From positions 485,830-549,829 of the forward strand of contig NEUU01000001.1 of the NCBI GenBank assembly GCA_002304345.1: a stretch of 64,000 nt of DNA. Reading direction: 5' to 3'. The stretch is from Verrucomicrobia bacterium Tous-C9LFEB. Lineage in GTDB: Bacteria; Verrucomicrobiota; Verrucomicrobiia; Methylacidiphilales; UBA1321. Both the position numbers and the translations under genes were made by a program. The notes under the pieces are model-generated. The model was not told the origin of the DNA and ran no database searches. It worked only from the letters and a program-made list of their open reading frames with translations. Shown here piece after piece: positions 18,339 to 26,940 of this stretch (position 1 is its first letter; the number at the start of each line of letters is the position of its first letter).

Positions 18339-19669
18339 AGACGTTGGCTTTGTTTGATCTCCAGGTACTTCTCGACAAGGGTGACGGCCATGTGTGCTTC
18401 CTGCATTTGGAAGAGCTGCACATTGCGTTGATGCAAGGAGTGTTGGAGTTCGGCAAGTTGCTGCCATTGCTGATGACCGGCCAATTTGCGGTAAATGTCC
18501 GCTTCAGTCTCAATCGTTCCGGCAGAAAAAAGCGGCCCCGCCTCCGGTGGGGATAATATATTGGCAATAATAAGATGCTGCCGGCAAATGATCTCCACGG
18601 AATGCGAAAACGCTTCAGCCAACGTGGGCTCGTCGAGATTCGTGAGGAAGATGAGCAATGCCCGCTTCCGCAGTCGCAGCCGGATCTGAGAAGTCACCTC
18701 CTGAAAATTCGCCGCCACCGGTTGCGCTTCCAGACCAAAGAGCGCATCGCGGCAAGCGTGGTAATGACGTAATCCACTCCCCGCGCGAACGAAACGCTGG
18801 AGCCTGTCGGAAAAAGCGATCACCCCGAAGTGATCCTTCTGCCGTTGCGCCACGAGTCCCAATAAAAGCGCAGCCTTAATATAGTGGTCCATGCAGCTGG
18901 AGGTAATGCCCGATTTACTGGTCACGGGACGTGCGCTTAATCGCGAGGTATCGAGCACGACGTAAACCTCCTGCGTGCGTTCGATCTGGTAAAGCTTGGT
19001 GACCGGTCGTGCCCGGCGGGCCGTCGCTTTCCAATGGATATCCGCATAGCTGTCGCCCGGAGCATACTCCCGCAATTTTTCAAACTCGCGCCCCTGGCCG
19101 AGTTGACGTCGCAACAACGCCCCTTCCCGGCCACGCATGATGAGCCCTTCCAATCCCCGCCTCTCCGCATGCAGGCTCGGGTAAACGCTGATCGGTAGAT
19201 CAAGTGGATTACGACGCCGCAAGGTCCACAATTTCAGCGGAGTCAGACAGCCGGTATAAAATTCGGAGAGTGAAAAACTGCCGCGGCGATGCGCCCTTAT
19301 CAGCCACGAAAAAGTAATGGCTCCCGTTTCGCCCGGAAGTTGAACCGCTTCAATGTCGCGCTCCGAAGTGATCGTTTCCGGAAATAGAAAAGCAATCAAA
19401 ACGGTTCTCTGATGAGGCCGCGACTGATCAATGCGAATTTTGATTTCCCCAGCCGATTCCTCGGTGAGCCGAAGTTTCTTTGGAAAAGAAAAAGAAAGTT
19501 CCCGCAAGGCATCGCTACCCCAGAAAACATCTGCAATCGATATCAAAACGAGCCCGCCTAAAGCCATCAGGGCCACGGCACCACCCGGAATGCCCGCGCC
19601 CATCAGGGTCAACGCGGGCACTCCAATGAGCGCAAAGCAGATGAGAAGTCTGTTAGTCGGAATAATCAT
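18335..19669 (-). CDS. DUF58 domain-containing protein
   Basis: A 444-residue protein. Two membrane segments lie at residues 6-48. A beta-rich region follows, then the DUF58 signature LREYAPGDSYADIHWKATAR and a von Willebrand A-like fold (VYVVLDTSR with a metal-site-like DTS). DUF58 proteins are obligate neighbours of MoxR AAA ATPases, which are thought to act as chaperones that mature or load the vWA-type partner. The ATG at 19669 overlaps the MoxR stop (ATGA), and the stop overlaps the SpoIIM-like start. The substrate is unknown. Confidence 0.92.
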   Translation of the reverse strand: MIIPTNRLLICFALIGVPALTLMGAGIPGGAVALMALGGLVLISIADVFWGSDALRELSFSFPKKLRLTEESAGEIKIRIDQSRPHQRTVLIAFLFPETITSERDIEAVQLPGETGAITFSWLIRAHRRGSFSLSEFYTGCLTPLKLWTLRRRNPLDLPISVYPSLHAERRGLEGLIMRGREGALLRRQLGQGREFEKLREYAPGDSYADIHWKATARRARPVTKLYQIERTQEVYVVLDTSRLSARPVTSKSGITSSCMDHYIKAALLLGLVAQRQKDHFGVIAFSDRLQRFVRAGSGLRHYHACRDALFGLEAQPVAANFQEVTSQIRLRLRKRALLIFLTNLDEPTLAEAFSHSVEIICRQHLIIANILSPPEAGPLFSAGTIETEADIYRKLAGHQQWQQLAELQHSLHQRNVQLFQMQEAHMAVTLVEKYLEIKQSQRL

Positions 19670-20631
19670 CGCGGCACGGGAATTTCTTCCAGAATCTTTT
19701 GCACGACCTCCGCCGTGGTAAGCCCTTCAATTTCATATTCCGGTCGAAGATTGAGGCGATGCTCCAGCACCGGCTGCGCCATCGCGCGGATATCATCCGG
19801 CGTAACGAAATCGCGTCCCAACAACGCCGCCTGCGCCCGGCTCGACAATGCCATCGACTGAGTCGCCCGCGGACCGCCACCTGACAAGACGGCCTGATGC
19901 TCCCGCGAGGCGCGCACAATATCCACAACATAGGCCATCAGCTCGTCGCGGAAAGTAATGAGCTCCAGAGACTGTTGGAACAGAGTCAACTTGTCTGCAG
20001 TGATGACCGGTTCGATGGTGCCGCCCTTCAAAAGATTCTCCGGCGAATCCTTCGACAAGGTTCGACGCGCCAGCAATACCTCATCGTCCCGGCTTGGGCA
20101 GGGCATGGATATCTTGAACATGAAGCGATCCTTCTGCGCTTCGGGCAAGGGGTACGTCCCCTCAAATTCAATCGGATTCTGGGTCGCAAAGACAGTGAAG
20201 TTGGCGGACAACTGATACGTCGCCCGATCAATCGTTACCTGGCGCTCCTGCATCGCCTGCAGCAACGCCGCTTGAGTTTTTGCCGGGGCGCGATTGATTT
20301 CGTCCGCCACTAAAAATGACGTGAACACCGGGCCGGGCATGAGATTGAATTTGCCCGTCTGCATATCGTAGATGTTGGTTCCGGTAATGTCGGTCGGCAT
20401 CAAGTCGGGGGTGAACTGAATACGCGCCGTCTCGCAGCCCAGCACGCTGCCCAGCGTTTTTACCAGCAACGTCTTGGCGACTCCGGGCACGCCTTCGATC
20501 AGGGCATGCTGTCCGGTGAAAATCGTGATGAGGCATTTGTCGATCACGTCATCCTGACCAATGATCACCTTGCCGACTTCCTGCCGGGCGCGCCCCAGTA
20601 TTTCCTTCAGTTGTGTGAGTGCATCTTCCAT
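19666..20631 (-). CDS. MoxR family AAA+ ATPase
   Basis: A 321-residue AAA+ ATPase. Walker A is GVPGVAKT (residues 47-54) and Walker B is FLVADEINRAP. A sensor 1 segment (FTVFATQNPIEFEGTYPLPEAQKDRF), an arginine finger region and a C-terminal lid (DFVTPDDIRAMAQPVLEHRL) follow, matching MoxR proteins. These ATPases remodel or activate vWA partners encoded next to them. The ATG at 20631 is favoured over one 10 codons upstream because GGAAAGGA lies at the right distance and the upstream gene stops 3 bases earlier. It is gene eight in transcription order of the operon. Confidence 0.95.
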   Translation of the reverse strand: MEDALTQLKEILGRARQEVGKVIIGQDDVIDKCLITIFTGQHALIEGVPGVAKTLLVKTLGSVLGCETARIQFTPDLMPTDITGTNIYDMQTGKFNLMPGPVFTSFLVADEINRAPAKTQAALLQAMQERQVTIDRATYQLSANFTVFATQNPIEFEGTYPLPEAQKDRFMFKISMPCPSRDDEVLLARRTLSKDSPENLLKGGTIEPVITADKLTLFQQSLELITFRDELMAYVVDIVRASREHQAVLSGGGPRATQSMALSSRAQAALLGRDFVTPDDIRAMAQPVLEHRLNLRPEYEIEGLTTAEVVQKILEEIPVPR

Positions 20632-20633
20632 GG

Positions 20634-21923
20634 TTATTTCCTTTCCGAGAGCATCGCGCAAAGCTGGCGATAGCCTTCGATGACTGGCGTATTTTTGTTA
20701 TCTTTCAGAAAATCTCGAGCGGCGCTCAGCTTCGCGGTCGCGTCCTTGCGCTTGTGAGCGAACGACCGCTCCCATTCCTGCAAGCAGACTTCCAACAATC
20801 GTCCACCCGAGATGTGATGATAGAGCAGATTCACGAGACCGCTAAAAGAGTCGCGGCCCAGAATCACATCGCTGGAAGTTGCTGCGCGGGTTTTGGGGAT
20901 AAAGCTGATCGTATTTTTCCAGATAAACAGGATGAAGAGCAGCAGCGCTCCAAGAGCGAGTCCCTCCAGATGGTAACGGCGTGCGAGCGTGGCAATACCG
21001 GGTTGCTCCCGAATACCGTGATGCGATTCATCAAAAACGACGATAGTCGACGCCCCGACCAGCCAGGCAAGCAGCGCGGACTGCGGTTTGTTCCGCAACG
21101 ATTCATTACTAAACAAGTACGAGTCCGAAACCAGAATGATCCGTCCCTTCCCCATGTCACGGACCGCCACGACGACACGATCATCGATTGTGTAAACGGG
21201 ATACCACAGATCGGGCGCTTCCTTGAAACCAAGAGCGGAATGCCATGAAATTTCAGACGGCAACGTTTTCGTGTCATCCTGATTCAATCGTGCGATGGGG
21301 AACTCTACATGACGCTCCTGGCCCTCCTTATCAGATTCCCCCTTTTTATCCGTCAGCTTTTCAAGATCGACTTTCCCCGTGACAAAATCAATGCCCCAGC
21401 TTTTATCCAATCGAACCATGGTGCGATGGAGTTCCTCTTCGATCTCCTTTTCCTTCGCCTTCTCTTTCTCGGTTTTGGCAGGCTCGTCTTTGGGAGATTC
21501 GTCTTCGGAGTCTTCCTTGTTTTCCGATTTCTCTTTTTTGGAGACAGCCTTTTCAGCCTGCTTCGATTTAAAAGAAAGGACGAGCGTTCCTCCATCGTGA
21601 AGGAATCCCTCCAAAACAGATGACTCCTTCTTGGACGTCCATCCCAGGTCACTCTGAGAAAGTCCAATGACAAAAAGGGTGGTATGCGCCGGATCTTTGA
21701 TTTTCGGAATCGCATTGAGGTTCCGTTCCAACTGGACCGCGCCCGACGCTTGCAACGCCGCATACAGCGCCTTGGACCCCATCGGATCGGCTCGCAACGT
21801 CGAATACGGCGGATAAATATCCCCCGGCCCGAAGCGCAAAAAGAAAAGCCGCACAAGGCCGACTGTCAGCAGGGCGAAGAGAAGCGGCAACGCGACGAAG
21901 CGAAACAGGCGGTTAGCTTTCAA
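20634..21923 (-). CDS. DUF4350 domain-containing membrane protein
   Basis: A 429-residue protein with a membrane helix at residues 8-27, then a DUF4350 region that begins YPPYSTLRADPMGSKALY and continues with TTLFVIGLSQSDLG and LHDGGTLVLSF. A highly charged Lys/Glu-rich insert of about 50 residues interrupts the domain at about 125-175. After a strand-rich part ending FDESHHGI comes a second membrane helix (about 315-333) and a cytoplasmic tail. The start is a TTG at 21923 with a strong AAAGGA site 6 bases upstream, and it overlaps the end of the preceding gene by 11 bases. The domain resembles a class I glutamine amidotransferase-like fold in published families, but no catalytic triad is claimed here. 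It is a usual MoxR-operon member. Confidence 0.85.
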   Translation of the reverse strand: MKANRLFRFVALPLLFALLTVGLVRLFFLRFGPGDIYPPYSTLRADPMGSKALYAALQASGAVQLERNLNAIPKIKDPAHTTLFVIGLSQSDLGWTSKKESSVLEGFLHDGGTLVLSFKSKQAEKAVSKKEKSENKEDSEDESPKDEPAKTEKEKAKEKEIEEELHRTMVRLDKSWGIDFVTGKVDLEKLTDKKGESDKEGQERHVEFPIARLNQDDTKTLPSEISWHSALGFKEAPDLWYPVYTIDDRVVVAVRDMGKGRIILVSDSYLFSNESLRNKPQSALLAWLVGASTIVVFDESHHGIREQPGIATLARRYHLEGLALGALLLFILFIWKNTISFIPKTRAATSSDVILGRDSFSGLVNLLYHHISGGRLLEVCLQEWERSFAHKRKDATAKLSAARDFLKDNKNTPVIEGYRQLCAMLSERK

Positions 21924-22818
21924 GACAATCCTTTATTTTGCGATTGTTCTCCAGCAACGTCTCGATGCTGTCGGGCGTCACTTCATGGGTGCCGTACCAG
22001 CCGCGCTCAAAAAGTTGAATCGTATTGCCGAGCAAACCGGGAATTTCCCGCTTGTGAGCCGACCGGCGGGCCGCTTCGCGATAATAATCTCCATTCGTCT
22101 TGAACTTGGCCGTGCGAATCAGATCATGCCCCTCGAGAAGAGCCAGCATGCCCAAATAAATAGCCCGCGACGCATGGCGCAGCTTCCCCTCTCCGACGAG
22201 CTTGCGTGCCAGATCCATCCACTCGTTCGTAGGAAGATCCGCCGCGCTGACCGATTCGTCATCGAGGTCAGGAACGGCCATTACCGGAAGTGCCTCTCTC
22301 TGCGGCTGAACCCTTCTTAATCGGCTCCAGCGACGATAGAGCATGCCAACGATGAGAGTGAGACTAAGAATGCCGATCCCGCAGATCGCATACCGCGTAA
22401 TCACAATCCAATCCCCCGAGCTGGCATTGCTCTCGTCCTGCTCGAATTTGATATTCTTCAACCACTCTTCGAGATATTTGACAAAGGCTTTCCAGTACGG
22501 CTTCAACCATTTTCCAATCGGACGCAGCACCGATTTAATCCAACGCCCGACACCTTCCACCAAATCGGTCATCCACCCGGACTTCTTCTGCTTCTCGATC
22601 ACGCGCGGCAGTCGCCAGGCGAACTCCGGGTTCTCCAGCACCGATCGGATCGAACCATTCAGCTCCTGGCTCGATAACGCCGGAACAATCGGACGCATGA
22701 CGACCGGCGGGCGACTGGGCGGAACGGGTTCGGAAGCACCCTCTTGAGCGCACAAAGGCAGGGCCGCAATGATCCCCATAGCCACGATCCAAAAAAAAGA
22801 GGAAAACTGTCGGGTCAT
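21913..22818 (-). CDS. DUF4129-like membrane protein of the MoxR operon
   Basis: A 301-residue protein with a signal peptide (MTRQFSSFFWIVAMGIIAAL), a proline-rich linker and a soluble region, then one membrane helix at about residues 150-172 (YAICGIGILSLTLIVGML). A C-terminal cytoplasmic helical domain ends with ALLEGHDLIRTAKFKTNGDY and FERGWYGTHEV, which matches the DUF4129 pattern. In related operons this domain accompanies transglutaminase-like or MoxR proteins. The ATG at 22818 overlaps the stop of the preceding membrane protein (ATGA) and has a strong AAGGAGAG site. Function is unknown. Confidence 0.85.
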   Translation of the reverse strand: MTRQFSSFFWIVAMGIIAALPLCAQEGASEPVPPSRPPVVMRPIVPALSSQELNGSIRSVLENPEFAWRLPRVIEKQKKSGWMTDLVEGVGRWIKSVLRPIGKWLKPYWKAFVKYLEEWLKNIKFEQDESNASSGDWIVITRYAICGIGILSLTLIVGMLYRRWSRLRRVQPQREALPVMAVPDLDDESVSAADLPTNEWMDLARKLVGEGKLRHASRAIYLGMLALLEGHDLIRTAKFKTNGDYYREAARRSAHKREIPGLLGNTIQLFERGWYGTHEVTPDSIETLLENNRKIKDCLES

Positions 22819-23774
22819 CGACTCTCCTTCTGTATGGCCTGCAATGACAGGCGCAAGTCATCGCCGGAAGTCAGCGAGTCGCCGTAAAAACAACGCAGGG
22901 CATACGCCGCCTTCAGCAAAGGGTCGAGACACAGGAACGTCAACGCACAGGCCGTTACGATGAAGGTCGTGTTGAAGAGATGAAGTCCGCTGATGGTAAA
23001 AAGCGTTTCGACCCCGAACAGCGCGCGCAGGAGGTACGGCAACGCGAATAAAGTGAGAATGATATTAGTCAACAGGATCATGCCGAGCGGACTCAACGGC
23101 AGGATCAGCACGAGAAAAATCAAGGCCATGCCGAAGAGAATTTGATCCGGCGCTGTCGTCACATGCGGACTGATCAGCGGCAATACATACGACATCGACA
23201 TGGCGAAGACCACCGTGGAAACCAGCATGAACGGACTCAACAACCAGATCAGCACATGATTCGGCTTGGGCCAGAGCAGGGCCAGATTCCAACTGCGCTG
23301 GATCACCGGTGCGAGTCGCGGACTCTGCCCATTGCCGATCACCGATATATTCTCATAGAAGGCATAGACCCAGCCAAACGGAATCATAACGAGAAGCGCT
23401 ACCGGCAGCACAATCAAGCGCGAGGGTTGCAGAGCCGCCTGCACGATCAAAAGATTCCACAGTCGTTTCACGGTCCAAGCTTGGGGCGATTCCTGCGCGA
23501 TGAACTCACGCAACCTGACACTAAACAGCGCGTGCCAGAATTTCATCCAGATGAAAAGAATGGCCAGCGCCAAAGAAGCGCCCGAGGCGTATTCCAACGC
23601 GAATGGACTGCGACTCATCTCCGACCAGAAATACAGCGCTGCGAGGACAAAGGGAACGCTGCCGGTAAAATAGAGCGCGAGGACATTCGCGGGTACTTCC
23701 CGCAAGAGATGCACCGCTTGATCGATGACGAAAAACAGGGAGTCCTGAACGGACGAGTGCGTCTTGGTTTTCAT
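22815..23774 (-). CDS. Polytopic membrane protein of the MoxR operon, function unknown
   Basis: A 319-residue protein with about six to seven membrane segments and no catalytic motif. Notable hydrophobic runs are VLALYFTGSVPFVLAALYFW, PSRLIVLPVALLVMIPFGWV and PLSPLGMILLTNIILTLFAL. The C-terminus ends with LKAAYALRCFYGDSLTSGDD, a pattern seen in membrane proteins of MoxR operons. The ATG at 23774 is chosen over a longer frame because it follows a strong GGAGGG site and comes 4 bases after the stop of the zinc-finger gene. I do not recognise a named family with confidence. Confidence 0.82.
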   Translation of the reverse strand: MKTKTHSSVQDSLFFVIDQAVHLLREVPANVLALYFTGSVPFVLAALYFWSEMSRSPFALEYASGASLALAILFIWMKFWHALFSVRLREFIAQESPQAWTVKRLWNLLIVQAALQPSRLIVLPVALLVMIPFGWVYAFYENISVIGNGQSPRLAPVIQRSWNLALLWPKPNHVLIWLLSPFMLVSTVVFAMSMSYVLPLISPHVTTAPDQILFGMALIFLVLILPLSPLGMILLTNIILTLFALPYLLRALFGVETLFTISGLHLFNTTFIVTACALTFLCLDPLLKAAYALRCFYGDSLTSGDDLRLSLQAIQKESR

Positions 23775-23778
23775 CCGG

Positions 23779-24087
23779 TTACACCCTCCAATAGCTTCCC
23801 TCATGGAACTGCGAGGGAATTGCCAGCAACACCTTGGCGCAAAGATAAAAGATCAGCCACAGCAGGATCAATCCGGCCAGGCTCAAAAGGATCGCCGGCC
23901 AACCCCGCGGCGCGCGCGCGTGAACCGGCTGAACCTCCGTCAGCTTTTTGATGCATGCGGCGCAAAGCATCCGGCCATCATGTTCCGCGCCACATTCCCG
24001 ACAATAAAAGTAATGACATTCCGGGCAGCGCAAGACGGCTTCCCGGTTGGAATGATTCCGGCACCGTTGCTGAAGCAGAATACTCAT
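23779..24087 (-). CDS. Small zinc-finger (B-box-like) membrane-anchored protein
   Basis: A 102-residue protein. The N-terminal half has paired cysteine motifs (CRNH, CPECHYFYCRECG, CAAC), which would hold two zinc ions in a B-box or RING-like arrangement. A single hydrophobic helix follows at about 62-85 (GWPAILLSLAGLILLWLIFY). Such small treble-clef membrane proteins of bacteria probably mediate protein contacts; no activity is claimed. It sits between two membrane proteins of the MoxR operon. Two other proteins upstream in the same operon (25160 and 25760) also have cysteine zinc motifs, so a shared adaptor role is likely. Confidence 0.82.
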   Translation of the reverse strand: MSILLQQRCRNHSNREAVLRCPECHYFYCRECGAEHDGRMLCAACIKKLTEVQPVHARAPRGWPAILLSLAGLILLWLIFYLCAKVLLAIPSQFHEGSYWRV

Positions 24088-24099
24088 GCGACGGAAGCC

Positions 24100-25152
24100 T
24101 TATGACTGCGAGGGACGTGGACGTTGTAGAAAATGCCGGAGCGACAAATAGAGCCCCGGCAACCCCGAAGCCAGTCCCAGGATGATCGAGACCACCGTGA
24201 GCCATTTATAAACGGGGTTGCTGGCTAACTCCGTATACATTCCCGAGAGAAGCTCGACCTGATTCAGGTGCTTGCCCGGATGCTTCACGGTGTAGTCGAT
24301 GCTGTACCAGACCTGCATGCCCAGCCCGACAAGTGTGGCATAGGCATAGTACGAGATGCTGGCCCATGTCACTTTTTTCAGAGAAGCCGAAAGTGGGGAA
24401 TGACTCTGCCGCACGAGGCACGCAATGAGCACAATGATCCCGCCCCAGGACAGAAGAGAACTTCCAATCCGCAAGAAAGCGTGGGGGTGGAACAGGAAGA
24501 GAATGTTCAACACAACTCCCGTCAAGAGCATCGAGAAGAGAACGACATGGATCCAACCGGAATAGAGACTCAGCGGCGGCGCGGGACGTTTTTTAATGAC
24601 CGGAGTTGTCGCGGCTAATTCCCCGCTAGCCTGAGCCAGAATCTGATCCTGCGGTAGCGCGCCCTGCACGGAATCAATGATCGGTCGCAACTGGGAGATA
24701 AACTGGTGCGCCTTCGCGATGCGATTGAGGCAGGGAATTTCCTCCGTCTGCGCGGCCGTGAATATCTTGAACAGGCAGGACGGTCCCCGGAAGAGATTCG
24801 CAAGCACCTTGTAGATAAAAAACAAACTGATGAGGCCCATGAAAATGGCCCCGCCCACACTCTCCAGATACCACGCCCACACCACACAGGCCAGCATTGC
24901 TGTTGAAATCACTCCCCAGAAAGCGGCATGCCAGAGCCAGTTCGCGGTCTTCTCAATCGTCACGCCGCGAACGTCGCCATAATAAAAGCGTTTGTAGCTT
25001 TCGTGAAAATCAATGATAAATCCGGTCCGACGCAGTAGCAGCAAATGATCCTCACCAAACCAAATCGTGGTCTTCGTCGGTATCAGCCCGAATCCCCGAC
25101 TGGGTGTCCCCGTCGCAGAAAATTTTCGATAGGATACGGTGGCCGTGCTCAT
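24100..25152 (-). CDS. Polytopic membrane protein, function unknown
   Basis: A 350-residue protein. It opens with a soluble part of about 65 residues (STATVSYRKFSATGTPSRGF, then IWFGEDHLLLLRRTGF) that looks like a small beta-barrel PH-like domain; this likeness is weak. Two membrane helices follow at about 75-120, then a soluble loop with a cysteine (FRGPSCLFKIFTAAQTEEIPC) and four more helices in the C-terminal half. The ATG at 25152 lies 8 bases after the stop of the preceding gene. I do not recognise a family. Its place within the MoxR operon, between two zinc-finger proteins, is the only functional clue. Confidence 0.8.
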   Translation of the reverse strand: MSTATVSYRKFSATGTPSRGFGLIPTKTTIWFGEDHLLLLRRTGFIIDFHESYKRFYYGDVRGVTIEKTANWLWHAAFWGVISTAMLACVVWAWYLESVGGAIFMGLISLFFIYKVLANLFRGPSCLFKIFTAAQTEEIPCLNRIAKAHQFISQLRPIIDSVQGALPQDQILAQASGELAATTPVIKKRPAPPLSLYSGWIHVVLFSMLLTGVVLNILFLFHPHAFLRIGSSLLSWGGIIVLIACLVRQSHSPLSASLKKVTWASISYYAYATLVGLGMQVWYSIDYTVKHPGKHLNQVELLSGMYTELASNPVYKWLTVVSIILGLASGLPGLYLSLRHFLQRPRPSQS

Positions 25153-25159
25153 GGTCGTA

Positions 25160-25738
25160 TTACTTCGCCACCAAGTAGAGAATCCCTGCGATGATCGCGA
25201 GCAGTTCCAGCACCGCCAGCACAAGGGCGATGATCATGCGCGTATTGCCCCGGGGAACCACACTGCGCGGAGCCTTCCAGTAGCGAATCCCGAAGAAAAG
25301 CGCCGCAGGCGCACTCAAGGGAAATATCCACCACAACATCCCCGTCAACGGCGCCAGCGCCAACCCGAGAGCGAAACCATCATATAGAATTGTTTCGTTA
25401 TTGATATGTGCCAGCTTCTTGTTCGTCTGACCTTTTTCCAGACAGGTCGGGCAAAGATGCTGTTTGCCCGTATCGAGATCGCACAGGTCGCAGATAAAGA
25501 TGCCGCAGCCATCGCAAATCCGCGCTGCCCGTTTCTTGGGATGATGGAAGCAGCACGCCTCGCCATCCAGAGCGCGCACCCCGGCCAATGCCTCCGTCTT
25601 TTCGCTGCGGGCGAAGGCAGGAAACACATGAATCTCCATCACCCGCGCGCAGCTCGGGCACGGAAATGGCGAGACACTCGCGCTCCATTCCCGCGGGAAC
25701 CCGCTGTGGCAGTGCGGGCATTCGAGCATGGCATCCAT
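25160..25738 (-). CDS. Zinc-ribbon and B-box-like membrane protein
   Basis: About 192 residues. A first zinc ribbon (CPHCHSGF and CPSC) is followed by a second cysteine-rich module with CCFHHPKK, CDGCGIFICDLC and CPTC, the layout of a B-box finger. The last third has two to three hydrophobic segments (GFALGLALAPLTGMLWWIF and MIIALVLAVLELLAIIAGIL). It is probably anchored in the membrane with the zinc modules in the cytoplasm. The ATG at 25738 is used; a TTG at 25756 is in frame, directly after the upstream stop, and cannot be excluded. The zinc module repeats the design of the small protein at 23779. Confidence 0.82.
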   Translation of the reverse strand: MDAMLECPHCHSGFPREWSASVSPFPCPSCARVMEIHVFPAFARSEKTEALAGVRALDGEACCFHHPKKRAARICDGCGIFICDLCDLDTGKQHLCPTCLEKGQTNKKLAHINNETILYDGFALGLALAPLTGMLWWIFPLSAPAALFFGIRYWKAPRSVVPRGNTRMIIALVLAVLELLAIIAGILYLVAK

Positions 25739-25759
25739 GGCAACAACCGGAGTCAAAAC

Positions 25760-26527
25760 CTAGTCTTTATAAATGACACGCGTATCGCAAATGCGATCAT
25801 GCAAGCCGCGCTTCTCCTCGTCGAACGCGACCATCAGGTAACCGATACCCAATGTCAGCCCGCTCAATATCTCCGCAAAGTAGCGGCCCGTGGCGCGGCC
25901 ATAAGTCACCGCAGCGCCATTCGACCGGATTACCTTGATCTTGCAGACCATCTTGCCGGGCGTCGCCGCATATTTGCCCAGGAAAAAGACCTGGTAAGCG
26001 AGGTTCGACAGAATGTTAAAGCCATTCGTGACCACCGCCAGGGCAATCACCGCCCCAATCGCCTTGGGATCATTGGCACCCGGAATCAATGCTGTGGCAA
26101 TAAACTGAAACGGGATGGTCACCATCATCAAAATCAGTGAATCGATGATCTTGGCTCCCACACGAATCCAAAAACCGGCATAGCGGCGCACCCCTGAAAT
26201 AGTCGCGCCCTCCTTCAGCTTTTGGAGGTACAACGGTTTGCACGTGGCACAGACCCAGTTCCCGGAAAGCTGCACCGCGTCATCGGCAGTGACCGACTTT
26301 TGACACATCACGCACGAATGACTCACCCGTGGGGCGCCAGCGGGATCGGCCACCGCCACAGCGGCAGAACCCGGAGCAAAGGCTTGCGCGAATGGAACCC
26401 AGGCGGTGTCCCCTTGACGGCAAACCATGGTTTGGGCCGTAATTTTCCCTTGTTGTGACAACGCGTGTAAATCGGACTCTTGAACCGGTCCCACCGATTC
26501 ATTGTTTTCCACGTAATACCATGCCAT
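25760..26527 (-). CDS. GYF_2 domain, zinc-ribbon and RDD membrane protein
   Basis: A 255-residue protein with three modules. Residues 1-50 form a GYF_2 domain (WYYVENNESVGPVQESDL and DTAWVPFA). Residues about 75-112 form a zinc ribbon (CVMCQKSV and CATCKPLY). From about 120 an RDD membrane domain follows (GFWIRVGAKIIDSLIL, then TPGKMVCKIKVI and RYFAEILSGLTLGIGYL). GYF_2 and zinc ribbon probably serve protein contacts on the cytoplasmic side. The gene is first in the MoxR operon and has a strong AGAGGGGGAG ribosome site. The operon therefore begins and ends with RDD proteins. Confidence 0.9.
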   Translation of the reverse strand: MAWYYVENNESVGPVQESDLHALSQQGKITAQTMVCRQGDTAWVPFAQAFAPGSAAVAVADPAGAPRVSHSCVMCQKSVTADDAVQLSGNWVCATCKPLYLQKLKEGATISGVRRYAGFWIRVGAKIIDSLILMMVTIPFQFIATALIPGANDPKAIGAVIALAVVTNGFNILSNLAYQVFFLGKYAATPGKMVCKIKVIRSNGAAVTYGRATGRYFAEILSGLTLGIGYLMVAFDEEKRGLHDRICDTRVIYKD

Positions 26528-26940
26528 AAAACTCCCCCTCTGTTTAAAAATTGTCGTTCTAAATCAGTAACTGCCGCTTCGAGACTTGCAGACAGAAAAA
26601 ACCTTTGCAACTGGATTTAATGCAAAGTTTTGATGTCGGGCTCCGCGCACCGCGCGGGGTGTCATGAGACTCCCCGCAACAGCACGCTTTTGGGCCCACG
26701 ACAGCCTGCACTCCAAAGCGGCGAAAAATTCAAAAAATTTTTAACGTTGAAATAACGACGACTTATGCGTATTATTTATAATACTAATCCAGCCGGAATC
26801 TCTGGCGATTGATTCTAATCATCCCGGATTTCCCCGCCGCCGCTCTTCACGCTGTATTTTACCCAACCACCCCTCCCCACAAATGAACGCCTAGTGACTC
26901 GATAAACCCTGAACCGGTGCCAGCCCGCGCCCCCCAAAAT
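26528..26940. other. Divergent intergenic region between MoxR operon and signalling island
   Basis: No gene is visible in these 413 bases. They contain a GC hairpin at 26641-26659 (stem core CCGCGC/GCGCGG around ACC, not followed by T), an AT-rich stretch with the palindrome at 26769-26784, and a pyrimidine-rich leader. The region must hold promoters for both directions. Confidence 0.6.
26769..26784. promoter_or_regulatory. AT palindrome GTATTA-TTTA-TAATAC with -10 like box
   Basis: A perfect inverted repeat with 6-base arms contains TATAAT (26777-26782) on the plus strand. No good -35 box lies 17 bases upstream, so it may be an activator-dependent promoter or a regulator site. It lies about 160 bases upstream of the kinase gene. 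Confidence 0.3.
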
